Source: Verrucomicrobiia bacterium
Lineage (GTDB): Bacteria > Verrucomicrobiota > Verrucomicrobiia > Limisphaerales > UBA8199
Direction of reading: 5' to 3'
Length of the DNA: 64,000 nucleotides
Assembly (NCBI GenBank): GCA_035946615.1
Contig: DASYZB010000048.1
Span: forward strand, 17,700-81,699
Part shown: positions 8,833-17,385 of the stretch, in pieces
Numbering within the stretch: the stretch's first letter is position 1
Layout of the letters: each line of letters starts with the position of its first letter
Position numbers and translations under genes: made by a program
The notes under the pieces: generated by a model
Databases searched by the model: none
Told to the model about the DNA's origin: nothing
What the model saw: the letters and a program-made list of their open reading frames with translations, nothing else

Positions 8833-10110
8833 ATGAGCATTCCCAGGCGGAAATTTCTGCGCACCACGGCGTGGGTCCTGGCAGCCCCCTATTTTATTCC
8901 GGCCTCTGTCCTTGGAGCCGATGCGCCGAGCAAAAAGATCACCATCGGCTTTATCGGCACAGGCGACCACGGAGTGACCTGGAACCTGCACCGCTACCTC
9001 GAATTGCCTGCTGCCCGAGTGTTGATGGTGTGCGATGTCGATGGCTACCGCATGCGCCGGGCCAAGGCGATGGTCGATGCCGCCTACGATAACGAGGACT
9101 GCACGATGTCGAAGGATTTCCGCGACGTGCTCGCGCGCAAGGATATTGATGCCGTCATGATTTCCACCCCGGACCATTGGCATACCCTCATCAGTGTCAT
9201 GGCCGCGAAGGTGGGCAAAGATGTCCAATGCGAGAAACCCACCCTCACGATTGGCGAGGGCAAAATCCTCATCGACGTTATCCGCAAAGAGGGCAGGGTT
9301 TTCCAAACCAGCACCGAAGACCGTGCCGTGCCGGAATATCATCGGATGGCGGAATTGGTGCGCAATGGGCGGATTGGCAAGCTGCAGCGCATCGAGGTCA
9401 TTCTTCCGCGCCAACCGACCGTGCCGGGCGACCCCACACCTCAGCCGGTTCCGCCCGACCTCGATTATGACTTGTGGCTCGGCCCAGCCCCTTTTGCGCC
9501 CTATACCAAGGACCGCCTCCATTTCAATTTCTGTTGGATTTGCGATTACTCGGGGGGGATCATCTGCGACTGGGGCGCGCACCTGTTTGATACGGCACAA
9601 TGGGCAAACAACACGGAGCGCACCGGGCCGGTGGAGGTCGAGGGCACCGGCACGCATTGGCACGAGGGCCTGTACAACACTGTCAAAGACTACAACGTCA
9701 CCTATCGCTACGCCAACGGCGTGGTCATGACCTGCACACCCGGCAATCCCAGCATCAAATTCATCGGAACCGAGGGTTGGGTAGGTAACCGCGGCTGGCG
9801 CGCCAAGGTCGAAGCCAGCTCCCCGGCAATTCTCAATTCAAAGATCGGCCCTGACGAAATCCACCTCTACACCAACATCGAGGGAGAACACGACGATTTC
9901 CTCAAATGCGTCAAGAGCCGCAAAGAGCCTTATTTCCCGGTCGATATCGGCCACCGGGTCTCGACGGTCTGCCACATGGCCAATATCTGCTTGCGTTTGG
10001 GTCACAAGCTCAAATGGGACCCGGAGAAGGAACGCTTCGAGAACGACGAGGCAGCCAACGCCATGCTCACGCGCCCAATGCGCCCCCCGTGGAAACTGCC
10101 GGAGACGTAA
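8833..10110 (+). CDS. Tat-exported Gfo/Idh/MocA-family oxidoreductase
   Basis: 425 residues. The N-terminus MSIPRRKFLRTTAWVLAAPY is a twin-arginine-type signal. The mature protein opens with the Rossmann motif ITIGFIGTGDHG and has the family's STPDHWH and CEKPLT-like (here CEKPTL) active-site segment, then the C-terminal alpha/beta domain with DYSGGIICDWGAHLFD. Such proteins use NAD(P) bound before export and act on sugars or cyclitols; the substrate cannot be read from sequence. I prefer ATG 8833, with AAAGG 6 bases upstream, over ATG 8806. It is followed after about 40 bases by a serine hydrolase gene on the same strand. Confidence 0.85.
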   Translation: MSIPRRKFLRTTAWVLAAPYFIPASVLGADAPSKKITIGFIGTGDHGVTWNLHRYLELPAARVLMVCDVDGYRMRRAKAMVDAAYDNEDCTMSKDFRDVLARKDIDAVMISTPDHWHTLISVMAAKVGKDVQCEKPTLTIGEGKILIDVIRKEGRVFQTSTEDRAVPEYHRMAELVRNGRIGKLQRIEVILPRQPTVPGDPTPQPVPPDLDYDLWLGPAPFAPYTKDRLHFNFCWICDYSGGIICDWGAHLFDTAQWANNTERTGPVEVEGTGTHWHEGLYNTVKDYNVTYRYANGVVMTCTPGNPSIKFIGTEGWVGNRGWRAKVEASSPAILNSKIGPDEIHLYTNIEGEHDDFLKCVKSRKEPYFPVDIGHRVSTVCHMANICLRLGHKLKWDPEKERFENDEAANAMLTRPMRPPWKLPET

Positions 10111-10153
10111 AAAGATTTTGAGCCTTGCCCTCTCCCGGCTATGGTGCGCTCCG

Positions 10154-11215
10154 ATGAGTGCGCGCCTGCTTTGTTGCCTGAATGCGGTCCTGCTCGTTCA
10201 TTTTGCCCGAGCCGATCGGGTGGATGATTACGTGATTCAGCAAATGAAGGAGCATCGGATTCCCGGGCTCTGCCTGAGCGTCGTCACCAATGGAATCCCG
10301 ATGAAAACAGCATCCTACGGGTTTGCCAATCTGGAATTGAAGACGCCGGTTAAGCCGGAAACAGTTTTCGAGATTGGGTCCCTGACCAAGCAATTCACGG
10401 CCGCTTGCATTCTGTTGCTCGTTGATGAGGGAAAACTTTCGCTGGATGATCCGATCAGCCATTTTCTCGAAGGCGCGCCTGGTTCCTGGAGCAGGATCAC
10501 CGTGCGTCATTTGCTCACTCATACCTCGGGAATCAAGAGCTACACCGGCTTGGACGGATTCGAGTTGCGCCGGCATCTTTCGCAAGCCCAGTTCATCCAC
10601 GCCATTGGTGCGTTGCCTGTGGAATTTGCCCCAGGCGACTCCTGGAAGTACTGCAATACCGGTTATAATCTTCTGGGCTACATCATCGAGAATGTCACCC
10701 ATAAAAGTTACTGGGACTTTCTTTCCGAGGGGATTCTGGAGCCCCTGGGAATGACGGCGACGACGAATCGGCTACCGGCACTGGTCATTCCCAATCGCGC
10801 CGCCGGTTATGAGCAAACCAACCATGTCTGGATCAACCGCGATTCAGACATTACGGATGTCTTCTCAGCAGGGGCGATTGCTTCCAGCGTGGCTGATCTG
10901 ATTAAATGGAACGCCGCCCTGGACCGGGATGACCTGCTAAGCCCCGCAAGCAAGCGCCTGATGTGGACCCCTATGAACCTCAGCAACGGCCAATCCACCC
11001 ATTACGGTTTTGGCTGGAATATCGGTTCGTTTGAACGCCATCTGAACATCGGCCACGGCGGCGCCACTTCAGGCTTTTCCGCCTCCCTCCAGCGGTTTCC
11101 AGATGATAAACTGGCCGTCATCGTTTTGACCAATACCGATGAGGCTATCGCGACAATTCTGGCCAGAAAAATAGCCTCTCTGGAATTCGACATAGTCGCC
11201 GCCAAACCGTTGTAG
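10154..11215 (+). CDS. Secreted serine hydrolase of the class C beta-lactamase family
   Basis: 353 residues with a signal peptide (MSARLLCCLNAVLLVHFARA). Catalytic motifs of the beta-lactamase/penicillin-binding family are present: S76-L-T-K79, Y166-C-N168 in the place of YxN, and GHGG near residue 303 in the place of the KTG/HxG box. Family members include DD-peptidases, esterases and beta-lactamases, and sequence alone does not separate them; a housekeeping peptidase or esterase is more likely than resistance. An in-frame TTG at 10118 would add 12 residues before the signal peptide and I reject it. The gene ends at the edge of an R2 hairpin. Confidence 0.85.
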   Translation: MSARLLCCLNAVLLVHFARADRVDDYVIQQMKEHRIPGLCLSVVTNGIPMKTASYGFANLELKTPVKPETVFEIGSLTKQFTAACILLLVDEGKLSLDDPISHFLEGAPGSWSRITVRHLLTHTSGIKSYTGLDGFELRRHLSQAQFIHAIGALPVEFAPGDSWKYCNTGYNLLGYIIENVTHKSYWDFLSEGILEPLGMTATTNRLPALVIPNRAAGYEQTNHVWINRDSDITDVFSAGAIASSVADLIKWNAALDRDDLLSPASKRLMWTPMNLSNGQSTHYGFGWNIGSFERHLNIGHGGATSGFSASLQRFPDDKLAVIVLTNTDEAIATILARKIASLEFDIVAAKPL

Positions 11216-11217
11216 CG

Positions 11218-11315
11218 GCCGACGCCAGGAGGCTCTGATCCTTCTTCTGTTGGTCAGGCCGCTGGCTTGGCCCGGTGAAACTCAGAGCTGAGATCAGAGC
11301 CTCCTGGGCGTCGGC
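11218..11315. repeat. Hairpin repeat R2, copy with long arms (type a)
   Basis: Left arm GCCGACGCCAGGAGGCTCTG (11218 on) pairs with right arm ending CCTCCTGGGCGTCGGC (11315); about 23 bases match with one bulge. The loop contains a segment (about 11241-11287) that recurs almost unchanged in the copy at 57711-57800. It lies just after a stop codon and could act as a terminator or mRNA-stabilising hairpin. The rest of 11316-11471 has no gene. Confidence 0.8.
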
Positions 11316-11349
11316 TGGTACGGAGGAAGGACCAGGACGAGAGGGGGCC

Positions 11350-11369
11350 GACTCCTTACGTGGTCTCCC
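11350..11369. repeat. Solitary R2-type arm
   Basis: GACTCCTTACGTGGTCTCCC resembles the right arm of the R2 hairpins at 25356-25442 and 47641-47741 but has no partner arm nearby. It may be a decayed copy. Confidence 0.4.
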
Positions 11370-11471
11370 AACATCAGGGGTTTGTGGCTCGTTGGTTCGG
11401 CTTTGTCATTTCCCCCAGGGTAGAGGGTTATGCCCGATTGATTCGGCGCGGGGTCGAGCGAGGATAAATGC

Positions 11472-12467
11472 ATGACAGTTGCGCTGCCGAAACGGATTCA
11501 TATCAATCCCGTCTATGGCAGCTATTTTGCCGACCCGTTCGTTTGGAAGTATCAGGAACATTATTACGCAATTGGAACCGGCGCTCTCGAAGCCACGGGC
11601 CAACCTGTTGGCAAGGTCTTTCCCCTATTGCAATCCGACGATTTCTTTCAGTGGCGCTTTGCCAGCAGCGCCCTGGTGCGGCCCGACCCCGAGCTGGGGG
11701 AGAATTTCTGGGCGCCCGCAGTGGCCTGTGCAGAGGAGAAGTTCTACCTCTATTACTCGGTCGGGCACGGCGACAAGAACCATCAACTGCGAGTGGCGAT
11801 CAGCGATGCGCCTCAAGGGCCCTATAAAGATTCAGGCCGGCCTCTGCTGGACCCTGGCCTGTGCCCCTTTGCCATCGATCCTCATCCGTTCCTGGACGAT
11901 GATGGGCAATGGTATCTCTTCTTCGCACGGGATTTCCTGGATTCCTCCGATTCAGTTCGCGCCGGCACGGCTTTGGCCGTTGCGCCGATGAAATCGATGA
12001 CTCAATTGGCCGGCCCGGAACGCGTCGTGCTGCGGGCTCGCTCGGATTGGCAGCGCTTCCAGGGACAGCGGCTAACGTACGGCCAGGTGCGGGATTGGCA
12101 CACTTTGGAAGGGCCCTCGGTATGGAAGCGTGAAGGCCGCTATTTCTGCTTTTATAGCGGGGGCTGTTGGGAGAATGAAAGTTACGGGGTGGATTACGGC
12201 ACCGCAGAGAGCGTGCTGGGTCCGTATTCGGACAGCGGAAACGAACATGGTCCCCGGGTGCTGAGGACAGTGCCGGGTTGCCTCATCGGGCCGGGGCACA
12301 ATTGTGTGGTTGGGGGGCCCGATGGTGAGACCGATTATATTGCGTATCATGCGTGGGACCCGGGGATGAAGGCGCGCCATATGTTTATCGATAAAATCGA
12401 CTGGACTTCGGAAGGCCCCCGTTGCGCCGGACCGACGTGGGGACCAGGGTTCGAAACAAAAACGTGA
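11472..12467 (+). CDS. Cytoplasmic GH43-family glycosidase
   Basis: 331-residue five-bladed propeller hydrolase of family GH43 (arabinanase/xylosidase type). The expected acidic triad is visible: general base D21 in YFADPF, pKa-modulating D136 in AIDPHPF, and general acid E213 in TLEGPSV. There is no signal peptide, so it probably acts on imported oligosaccharides, in contrast to the secreted glycosidases elsewhere in this window. Likely substrates are alpha-L-arabinosides or beta-D-xylosides. The start ATG at 11472 is preceded by GCGAGGATAAATGC, a weak ribosome site. It is a single gene bounded by repeats upstream. Confidence 0.85.
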   Translation: MTVALPKRIHINPVYGSYFADPFVWKYQEHYYAIGTGALEATGQPVGKVFPLLQSDDFFQWRFASSALVRPDPELGENFWAPAVACAEEKFYLYYSVGHGDKNHQLRVAISDAPQGPYKDSGRPLLDPGLCPFAIDPHPFLDDDGQWYLFFARDFLDSSDSVRAGTALAVAPMKSMTQLAGPERVVLRARSDWQRFQGQRLTYGQVRDWHTLEGPSVWKREGRYFCFYSGGCWENESYGVDYGTAESVLGPYSDSGNEHGPRVLRTVPGCLIGPGHNCVVGGPDGETDYIAYHAWDPGMKARHMFIDKIDWTSEGPRCAGPTWGPGFETKT

Positions 12468-12538
12468 TGGCGTAAAGAGATTTTTCGCATTTTGGCAATA
12501 GGCCATTGCCTGAAAGCGAAGCGGGCTTAGGTTTAATT

Positions 12539-12931
12539 ATGAAGGAGAATCGAATAAAGGAGGGCCGATTCAGCCAACACGCCAGGGGCCTTGGAACGGT
12601 GACGCGGCAGATGGTCTTGAAACGCGCCCGGGAACTGGCGTTCATCAACGGGCATCCGGAGAGGATATTGGACACCGACTTCGTCCAGGCGCGCCGGGAG
12701 TTGACCGGCGAGGAGCGGCTGAATCCAGAAACGACAGCGGCCGAATTGGTGCCCGAACAGGACAGGTGGAAACCTGTGGCCGAATCAGAAGGTCACCAGG
12801 CCCCGACCGTCGCCACTCCGGATGAGCAGACTTTTGCGGAAAAGCTGGTCGAAGAGGGGGTGGAAGACGCCGAGCAAGACCAGATGGTGAATGCGACACG
12901 GGAGGATTTGAAACGGCAAAGACGCGGGTAA
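12539..12931 (+). CDS. Small conserved hypothetical protein (DUF2934-like)
   Basis: 130 residues, highly charged, no membrane segment. A central stretch (RQMVLKRARELAFINGH then DFVQARRELTGEE) recalls the RARELA...A..EL pattern of DUF2934-like proteins, which have no known function. The acidic tail ends in KRQRRG. I start at ATG 12539; a TTG at 12506 would add 11 residues. It is 47 bases upstream of a small zinc-binding protein, possibly co-transcribed. Confidence 0.55.
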   Translation: MKENRIKEGRFSQHARGLGTVTRQMVLKRARELAFINGHPERILDTDFVQARRELTGEERLNPETTAAELVPEQDRWKPVAESEGHQAPTVATPDEQTFAEKLVEEGVEDAEQDQMVNATREDLKRQRRG

Positions 12932-12978
12932 AGGCTGAGGTAAAAGGTTCGAACATTTTGTCTAGAAAGGAAAAGAAT

Positions 12979-13212
12979 ATGAATCGATGTGAAGTATGCG
13001 GTAACGAATATGACAAACCCATAGAGATGGTGGTGACGGGCATCTCGCATTATTTCGATTGCTTCGAGTGCGCCATCCACGCCTTGGCGCCTGAGTGCGA
13101 ACATTGTGGGTGTAAAATAATCGGGCATGGGGTCGAGGCCAGCAGCAGTATTTATTGCTGTGCTCATTGTGCCCACGAGGAAGGCGTTCAAGCAGTTCAT
13201 GATCGAGCGTAA
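12979..13212 (+). CDS. Small cysteine-rich zinc-binding protein
   Basis: 77 residues with two CxxC pairs at the ends: CEVCGNEY near the start, CEHCGC in the middle and CCAHCAHE near the C-terminus, plus conserved HYFDCFECAIHALAP. This is a compact zinc-ribbon/metallothionein-like fold found in many soil bacteria; function is unknown. ATG 12979 has AAAGGAAAAG about 6 bases upstream. It is followed after 43 bases by a nucleotidyltransferase gene. Confidence 0.7.
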   Translation: MNRCEVCGNEYDKPIEMVVTGISHYFDCFECAIHALAPECEHCGCKIIGHGVEASSSIYCCAHCAHEEGVQAVHDRA

Positions 13213-13255
13213 TCCTTACGGCTGCGGGCTTTCGGCCCTGTCGTAGGTTCATCCC

Positions 13256-14107
13256 ATGGCGCTAATTAGAAGCTCGCGTCGCGCCGCCCGCAAGTCCCGC
13301 CCGGTTCGGCGCGGGAACGGTTCCAATCCAAACCGCTCCCGGCTCGACCTCGCCATTGCGAGCGCGCCCTTCCAATTCCGTTGGGCTTCCGCCATCTCAA
13401 AGGAAGAGTGGGCGTTTTATCAAAGAGCCATCGAAGCGATGCAAAAATCGGATGTTCCTTTTCTGCTGGGAGGCGGTTTTGCCCTGGCCGTCTTCACGGG
13501 GCATTGGCGCGATACCAAAGACATCGATTTTTATATTGCACCGGAACACCGCGACAGGTTTGTGGCCGCCCTGTCCGATGCCGGTTTCCTGGATTATTAT
13601 TCGCGCCTGCCCTACGACCGGAAATGGATTTATCGCAGCGTCCAATCAGACGTTATCGTCGATATCATCTGGTCCATGGCAAACCAGCGCGCCCAGGTCG
13701 ATGACCTCTGGTTTCAGCGCGCCAGGTCGGTTTCGATACGCCGCCAAGAGATGCGGGTTGTCCCTCCCGAGGAGTTGCTTTGGTGCAAGCTCTACATTCT
13801 CCAACGCGATCATTGCGACTGGACGGATGTCTTTAACCTGATTTATGCAAAAGGGGCGCAGTTGGACTGGCAGCATCTCATCTGGCGTCTCGAGGATGAT
13901 ACCCCCCTCTTGCGGGCGGTACTGACCGTTTATGCGTGGCTTTGCCCTGGCGCCGCGCGCAAACTGCCCGCCTCGTTGTGGCGCCGTTTGAACATGGCCA
14001 AACCTGCGGCAACCTCGGGCGCGCTCCCTCGAGAGAGAATTCGCCTGCTGGATTCGCGCCGTTGGTTCGCCGCTCTTCAACCGTTGAGTGAGAAACTGGA
14101 GATTTGA
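13256..14107 (+). CDS. Predicted nucleotidyltransferase (MNT/AbiEii-like fold)
   Basis: 283 residues with a basic N-terminal tail (SSRRAARKSRPVRRGNG). The core motif GGGFALAVFTGHWRDTKDID contains the GG...DxD pattern (D-I-D) of the polymerase-beta-type nucleotidyltransferase fold. The later PPEELLWCKLYILQRD...DWTDVFNLI region matches proteins annotated as nucleotidyltransferases of unknown substrate. It overlaps nothing and is followed 6 bases later by a TIM-barrel isomerase gene, so they are probably co-transcribed. It could be the toxin half of a toxin-antitoxin pair, but no antitoxin-like partner is adjacent. Confidence 0.65.
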   Translation: MALIRSSRRAARKSRPVRRGNGSNPNRSRLDLAIASAPFQFRWASAISKEEWAFYQRAIEAMQKSDVPFLLGGGFALAVFTGHWRDTKDIDFYIAPEHRDRFVAALSDAGFLDYYSRLPYDRKWIYRSVQSDVIVDIIWSMANQRAQVDDLWFQRARSVSIRRQEMRVVPPEELLWCKLYILQRDHCDWTDVFNLIYAKGAQLDWQHLIWRLEDDTPLLRAVLTVYAWLCPGAARKLPASLWRRLNMAKPAATSGALPRERIRLLDSRRWFAALQPLSEKLEI

Positions 14108-14113
14108 TGCGTC

Positions 14114-14947
14114 ATGCAAATTGGGACCATGAATCATCCAGGCCGTGACGTGCTCAAGGAAATCGAGTGGATGGCCGATGCGCGCTTCGATTTCCTCGAT
14201 CTGACCCTTGAACCACCAATGGCTGCCGCCCGCCGCGTGGACCCCCACGCAATTCGCGCCGCTCTCCAGGATGCCAACCTCGGCGTGGTGGGACACACCG
14301 CTTATTACCTCCCCCTCTGCAGCCCCTTCGAGTCCCTTCGCCGCGCGGCTGTCGATGAACTCAAGGTCTGCCTCGAGGTCTTCGCCGCCGTGGGCGCCGA
14401 ATGGATGAACCTGCATCCCGACCGCCAGGCGCCTCTCCACGAAAGGCGCTTTGTCATCGAGCGCAATCTGGAAACCATTCGCGACATCGAAGACACCGCT
14501 CGGGAAATGGGCGTGGGTTTGATGATCGAGAATCTCCCGGGCAGCTTTAACACCGCACGACAGCTCGGCGAATTACTCGAACCGCTGCCGGAATTGGGTC
14601 TGCACCTGGACATCGGGCATGCTAACTTGTTGGTCGAGTATAACACGACGGACGAAATCCTGGGCGCTTATGGCCAAAGGCTCCGGCACGTGCATCTCCA
14701 CGATAACAAGGGGGGCAGCGCGGACCTTCATCTGCCCTTGGGCGCCGGAACCCTGGAAACGCCCCACTACATTCGCGCCCTTCAGGCCAACGGCTACGAC
14801 GCCACCATCACCCTGGAAGTCTTCACCCCCGATCGCCACCATCTGACTTACAGCCGCGACGTCCTTCGCCGCCTCTGGGATGAAGCCCTCCATGACAAAA
14901 AGGCGCCCAAAACTTCACCGCCACTAAATCCAGCCGCAACCGCCTGA
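14114..14947 (+). CDS. Sugar phosphate isomerase/epimerase-like TIM-barrel protein
   Basis: 277-residue AP-endonuclease-2/xylose-isomerase-like barrel. Metal-binding motifs are visible at the strand ends: WMNLHPD, GLMIENLPGS, LHLDIGHANLL and LRHVHLHDNKGG, then ITLEVF. No signal peptide, so cytoplasmic. Substrate unknown. It follows the nucleotidyltransferase gene by 6 bases. The downstream gap (14948-15009) carries a repeat-like TTCTTTGTGTTCTTTGCGTT string. Confidence 0.8.
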   Translation: MQIGTMNHPGRDVLKEIEWMADARFDFLDLTLEPPMAAARRVDPHAIRAALQDANLGVVGHTAYYLPLCSPFESLRRAAVDELKVCLEVFAAVGAEWMNLHPDRQAPLHERRFVIERNLETIRDIEDTAREMGVGLMIENLPGSFNTARQLGELLEPLPELGLHLDIGHANLLVEYNTTDEILGAYGQRLRHVHLHDNKGGSADLHLPLGAGTLETPHYIRALQANGYDATITLEVFTPDRHHLTYSRDVLRRLWDEALHDKKAPKTSPPLNPAATA

Positions 14948-15009
14948 GACACCATTTCAGCCTTCAGCCCTTCTTTGTGTTCTTTGCGTTCTCTCGCGGC
15001 TACAGTCCC

Positions 15010-15387
15010 CTACGCCCCCTTGCTCTGCGTGGCGACCTTGGCAGTCTCGATCAGCTCCCAAAATTTCGGATTTTGCTGTAACGCTTCATCCTCCTCCATC
15101 TTGAGCCCGGACCTGAAAAAGAAGTCCTTAAGCGTATGGCGGTTGAGGATGCGGTGGACCACCAGGCCCAATTCGTGCCGCTCGAAATAGACCCGGTAAT
15201 CCGCCACACGAAACCGGTGCAGCGTGCGCCCGGCCCGTTCGAGCTTGCCGAACTCGCCCATCTCGGTCTGCATCACCTGCTGCGGCAGCCCGCGAAACTC
15301 CCCCAGAATCTGCAACTGCAATTCCCTCGGCATCCGGGCTAACTCAGCCGCGCTCGTGGGATTAAAGATAATTTGAAAGGGGCGCAT
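15010..15387 (-). CDS. RelE/ParE-family toxin-like protein
   Basis: 125 residues with the family order: an N-terminal strand (FQIIFNPTSAAELARMP), a helix pair, then RVADYRVYFERHELGLVVHRILNRHTLKDFF, matching the RelE/ParE beta-sheet that carries the toxin's active surface. Family members cleave mRNA on the ribosome (RelE) or inhibit gyrase (ParE). There is a longer than usual C-terminal tail (about 30 residues). No antitoxin-sized ORF lies next to it: upstream is tRNA-Glu, downstream the convergent isomerase gene. A start at 15399 would add four residues. Confidence 0.65.
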   Translation of the reverse strand: MRPFQIIFNPTSAAELARMPRELQLQILGEFRGLPQQVMQTEMGEFGKLERAGRTLHRFRVADYRVYFERHELGLVVHRILNRHTLKDFFFRSGLKMEEDEALQQNPKFWELIETAKVATQSKGA

Positions 15388-15431
15388 TGTAAGGCGCATG
15401 TTGGCAAATCGTTCAATGTCGTATTACTCAG

Positions 15432-15506
15432 TGGTAGCGCGTACGGGAATCGAACCCGTCTTTCAGCCTTGAGAGGGCCGTGTCCTAACCGATAGACGAA
15501 CGCGCC
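15432..15506 (-). tRNA. tRNA-Glu (anticodon CTC)
   Basis: Reading the minus strand, the sequence folds as acceptor GGCGCGT / ACGCGCT with a G-U at the first pair, D-arm GTCTATCGGTTAGGAC, anticodon stem CGGCC / GGCTG around loop CTCTCAA (anticodon CTC), T-arm CGGGT TCGATTC CCGT, discriminator A and an encoded CCA. This is the usual form of tRNA-Glu. Confidence 0.93.
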
Positions 15507-15571
15507 GCCCAGCATCGTTTTAGGCTAATCCGGCCTCGCGTCAATTGCCATACAATTATTGCCGCGGCGGG

Positions 15572-16357
15572 CTAAGCCGCTGCTCTTTGAGGCCGGCTTT
15601 CCGTCAGGGTGCGGTAGATCAGGTCCACAATATTGCGAACGAATTGCTCGTCGGTAATACCTTCGATGGTTTCTTCGGGAAAATCTGTTTTGGCCCGGAA
15701 ATGGGCGGCCAGCCCGGCGAACAGCTCGAGGCGAGCCAGCGGGTCGAATTGTTCGCGGCGCAGCAATGCCTGCAGCGCAAGGGCGCTTTCAGCGGGGGAA
15801 ACACTCTGGCGCAGCCGCGCCGCCAGCCGCGGATATTGCCGCAGCGAATTATATTTGCCGGCCAACAACTGGTCCAGGTCAGGTTGGGCCAGGCGCGGAT
15901 GGCGCACGACGATCGTATTGGCCGCGAGGTCCCCCAGACGCTGGCATTTGGGGCTCAACCAGCACACAACCCCACCGACGAAATAAAACAAGGGCAACGA
16001 ATCGACGAACCGCAGCAGGTTCCGGGTGACGATTTGATTGAACTGCAGCCGCAACCCCTCGGCATCTACCACGCGCAGTCTGAGGAGCTTCTTGCCAACC
16101 GTCTGGCCACGCCAGCCCCACTCGCAGGCGATGCCGTAACCGATGCTGATAAAGAAATAGCCCAGTGTGGCCACAGCCCCTCCCAGATTGGCGCTGAGCA
16201 GTTGAAGCAGGCCGATGAGGACGCCAAAACCGATGAACAACACCGCGATGCAGCACAGATCGACCAGCCACGCCAGAAACCGCGTTACCGGCGCAGCCAG
16301 CAGTTGCGAGAAGGCTATCCCCTCCGGCGTGCGGATTTGCAGCGCGCTGGTTCTCAT
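15572..16357 (-). CDS. RDD-family membrane protein
   Basis: 261 residues with the RDD signature: an arginine in VTRFLAWLVDLCCI, an aspartate-bearing first helix, and RGQTVGKKLLRLRVVDAEG between membrane segments. Three to four membrane spans in the first 150 residues, then a cytoplasmic helical tail with DPLARLELFAGLAAHF. Function of the family is unclear. Its ATG overlaps the stop of the SpoIIM-like gene (ATGA), making it the last gene of the seven-gene operon. Confidence 0.8.
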   Translation of the reverse strand: MRTSALQIRTPEGIAFSQLLAAPVTRFLAWLVDLCCIAVLFIGFGVLIGLLQLLSANLGGAVATLGYFFISIGYGIACEWGWRGQTVGKKLLRLRVVDAEGLRLQFNQIVTRNLLRFVDSLPLFYFVGGVVCWLSPKCQRLGDLAANTIVVRHPRLAQPDLDQLLAGKYNSLRQYPRLAARLRQSVSPAESALALQALLRREQFDPLARLELFAGLAAHFRAKTDFPEETIEGITDEQFVRNIVDLIYRTLTESRPQRAAA

Positions 16358-17385
16358 TGCACTTTTTGTTCCGGCCTGAAGCGTTTGGCCTTTTCGCTTG
16401 CACCCGAGCCGGATTTCCCCAGAAACAGGATGAGCAACGCCAACTCGATTAAACCGAACGCAATTTTAACCGAATAAGGGATAACCGGCTCATGATACTG
16501 TGACAAAAAGGCCTCGACGAACCCAGCCCAAACCAGCAGCAGGCCCACACCGAAAATCAGCGTGACCAGGTCACGCGACACCTCGCGCAGCCGCTGGGTT
16601 AGCGAAACGCGCCGGCCCCAGCCTATCAGCGCGAGCGCCAGCATCAGGCCCGCCTGGCCCGCGATCAGAATGGCGGGAATCTCAATTACCCCGTGAGGCA
16701 GCAGCCAGCCCAGCAGGAATTTGGTTTCCCCGGCCCGGACATAATCCACAGCCACGGCGCCCAGCAGAATCCCGTTGTAAAGGAGCATGATGATCGTCCC
16801 GATCCCCCAAGTCATCCCCAGGGCCAGGGTAAAAATGGAAACGCGCGTATTATGCGTCATCAAAAAGGCCGAGAACGAAGTCTTGTACCCCGCCAACCGG
16901 TCGGTAGAGGCCTTTTCCTCCTCGGCGACGCGTTTAGCCGGGTCTTCGCGCAGATGCGGGTAAGGCATAAGGACCGGCTTGGATTCAGGGTCAAAGGCGA
17001 GCGCCAGGCCCCCGAAGGCGCACCCGGCCAGAGTGATGGCCAGCGAGAAATAAAACGCGCGCACGTGCCGCCGGAATGTTTGGGGCAGGGTTTGAAAAAA
17101 CCATTCGAGCGGGCGCAGCCGGCCATGGCGTGAGCGCGTTTCATGAATTTCTCCATAGGCGCGGCCCACCAGGTGCTCGAGATACCGCCGCATCTCGGGC
17201 TCTGCGGAAAAAGTCGTGATTTTTGCCAGGTCCGCCGCCGTGCGTTCATACAGCAGATGAAAATGCCGGAGTTCCTCGAGGCTCATCCGCTGGTTGGGGT
17301 GAGTTTCGAGCTTATCCAGCGCTCGATCCAGTTCGATCCAGGAGGGACGCTCGGCGGCCACAAAGCGTTCCAGGTCGATGATCAC
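16354..17385 (-). CDS. SpoIIM/DUF95-like membrane protein
   Basis: 343 residues. A cytoplasmic helical N-terminal region (IIDLERFVAAERPSW to about 105) with HFHLLYERTAADLAKI is followed by five or so membrane spans, including TWGIGTIIMLLYNGILLGAV and LPHGVIEIPAILIAGQAGL, which is the hallmark of the SpoIIM/DUF95 family. In non-sporulating bacteria these genes sit next to RDD, DUF58 and MoxR genes, as here. Its start overlaps the DUF58 stop by four bases. Confidence 0.85.
   Translation of the reverse strand: MIIDLERFVAAERPSWIELDRALDKLETHPNQRMSLEELRHFHLLYERTAADLAKITTFSAEPEMRRYLEHLVGRAYGEIHETRSRHGRLRPLEWFFQTLPQTFRRHVRAFYFSLAITLAGCAFGGLALAFDPESKPVLMPYPHLREDPAKRVAEEEKASTDRLAGYKTSFSAFLMTHNTRVSIFTLALGMTWGIGTIIMLLYNGILLGAVAVDYVRAGETKFLLGWLLPHGVIEIPAILIAGQAGLMLALALIGWGRRVSLTQRLREVSRDLVTLIFGVGLLLVWAGFVEAFLSQYHEPVIPYSVKIAFGLIELALLILFLGKSGSGASEKAKRFRPEQKVQ

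Noticed and set aside
8740..9663. 307-codon minus-strand frame
   Set aside because: Antisense of the Gfo/Idh gene, histidine-rich and without recognisable motifs.
10154..11215. Antibiotic-resistance beta-lactamase
   Set aside because: The motifs fit the wide serine beta-lactamase/esterase superfamily, but nothing specific to class C resistance enzymes is visible, and no ampR-like regulator is adjacent.
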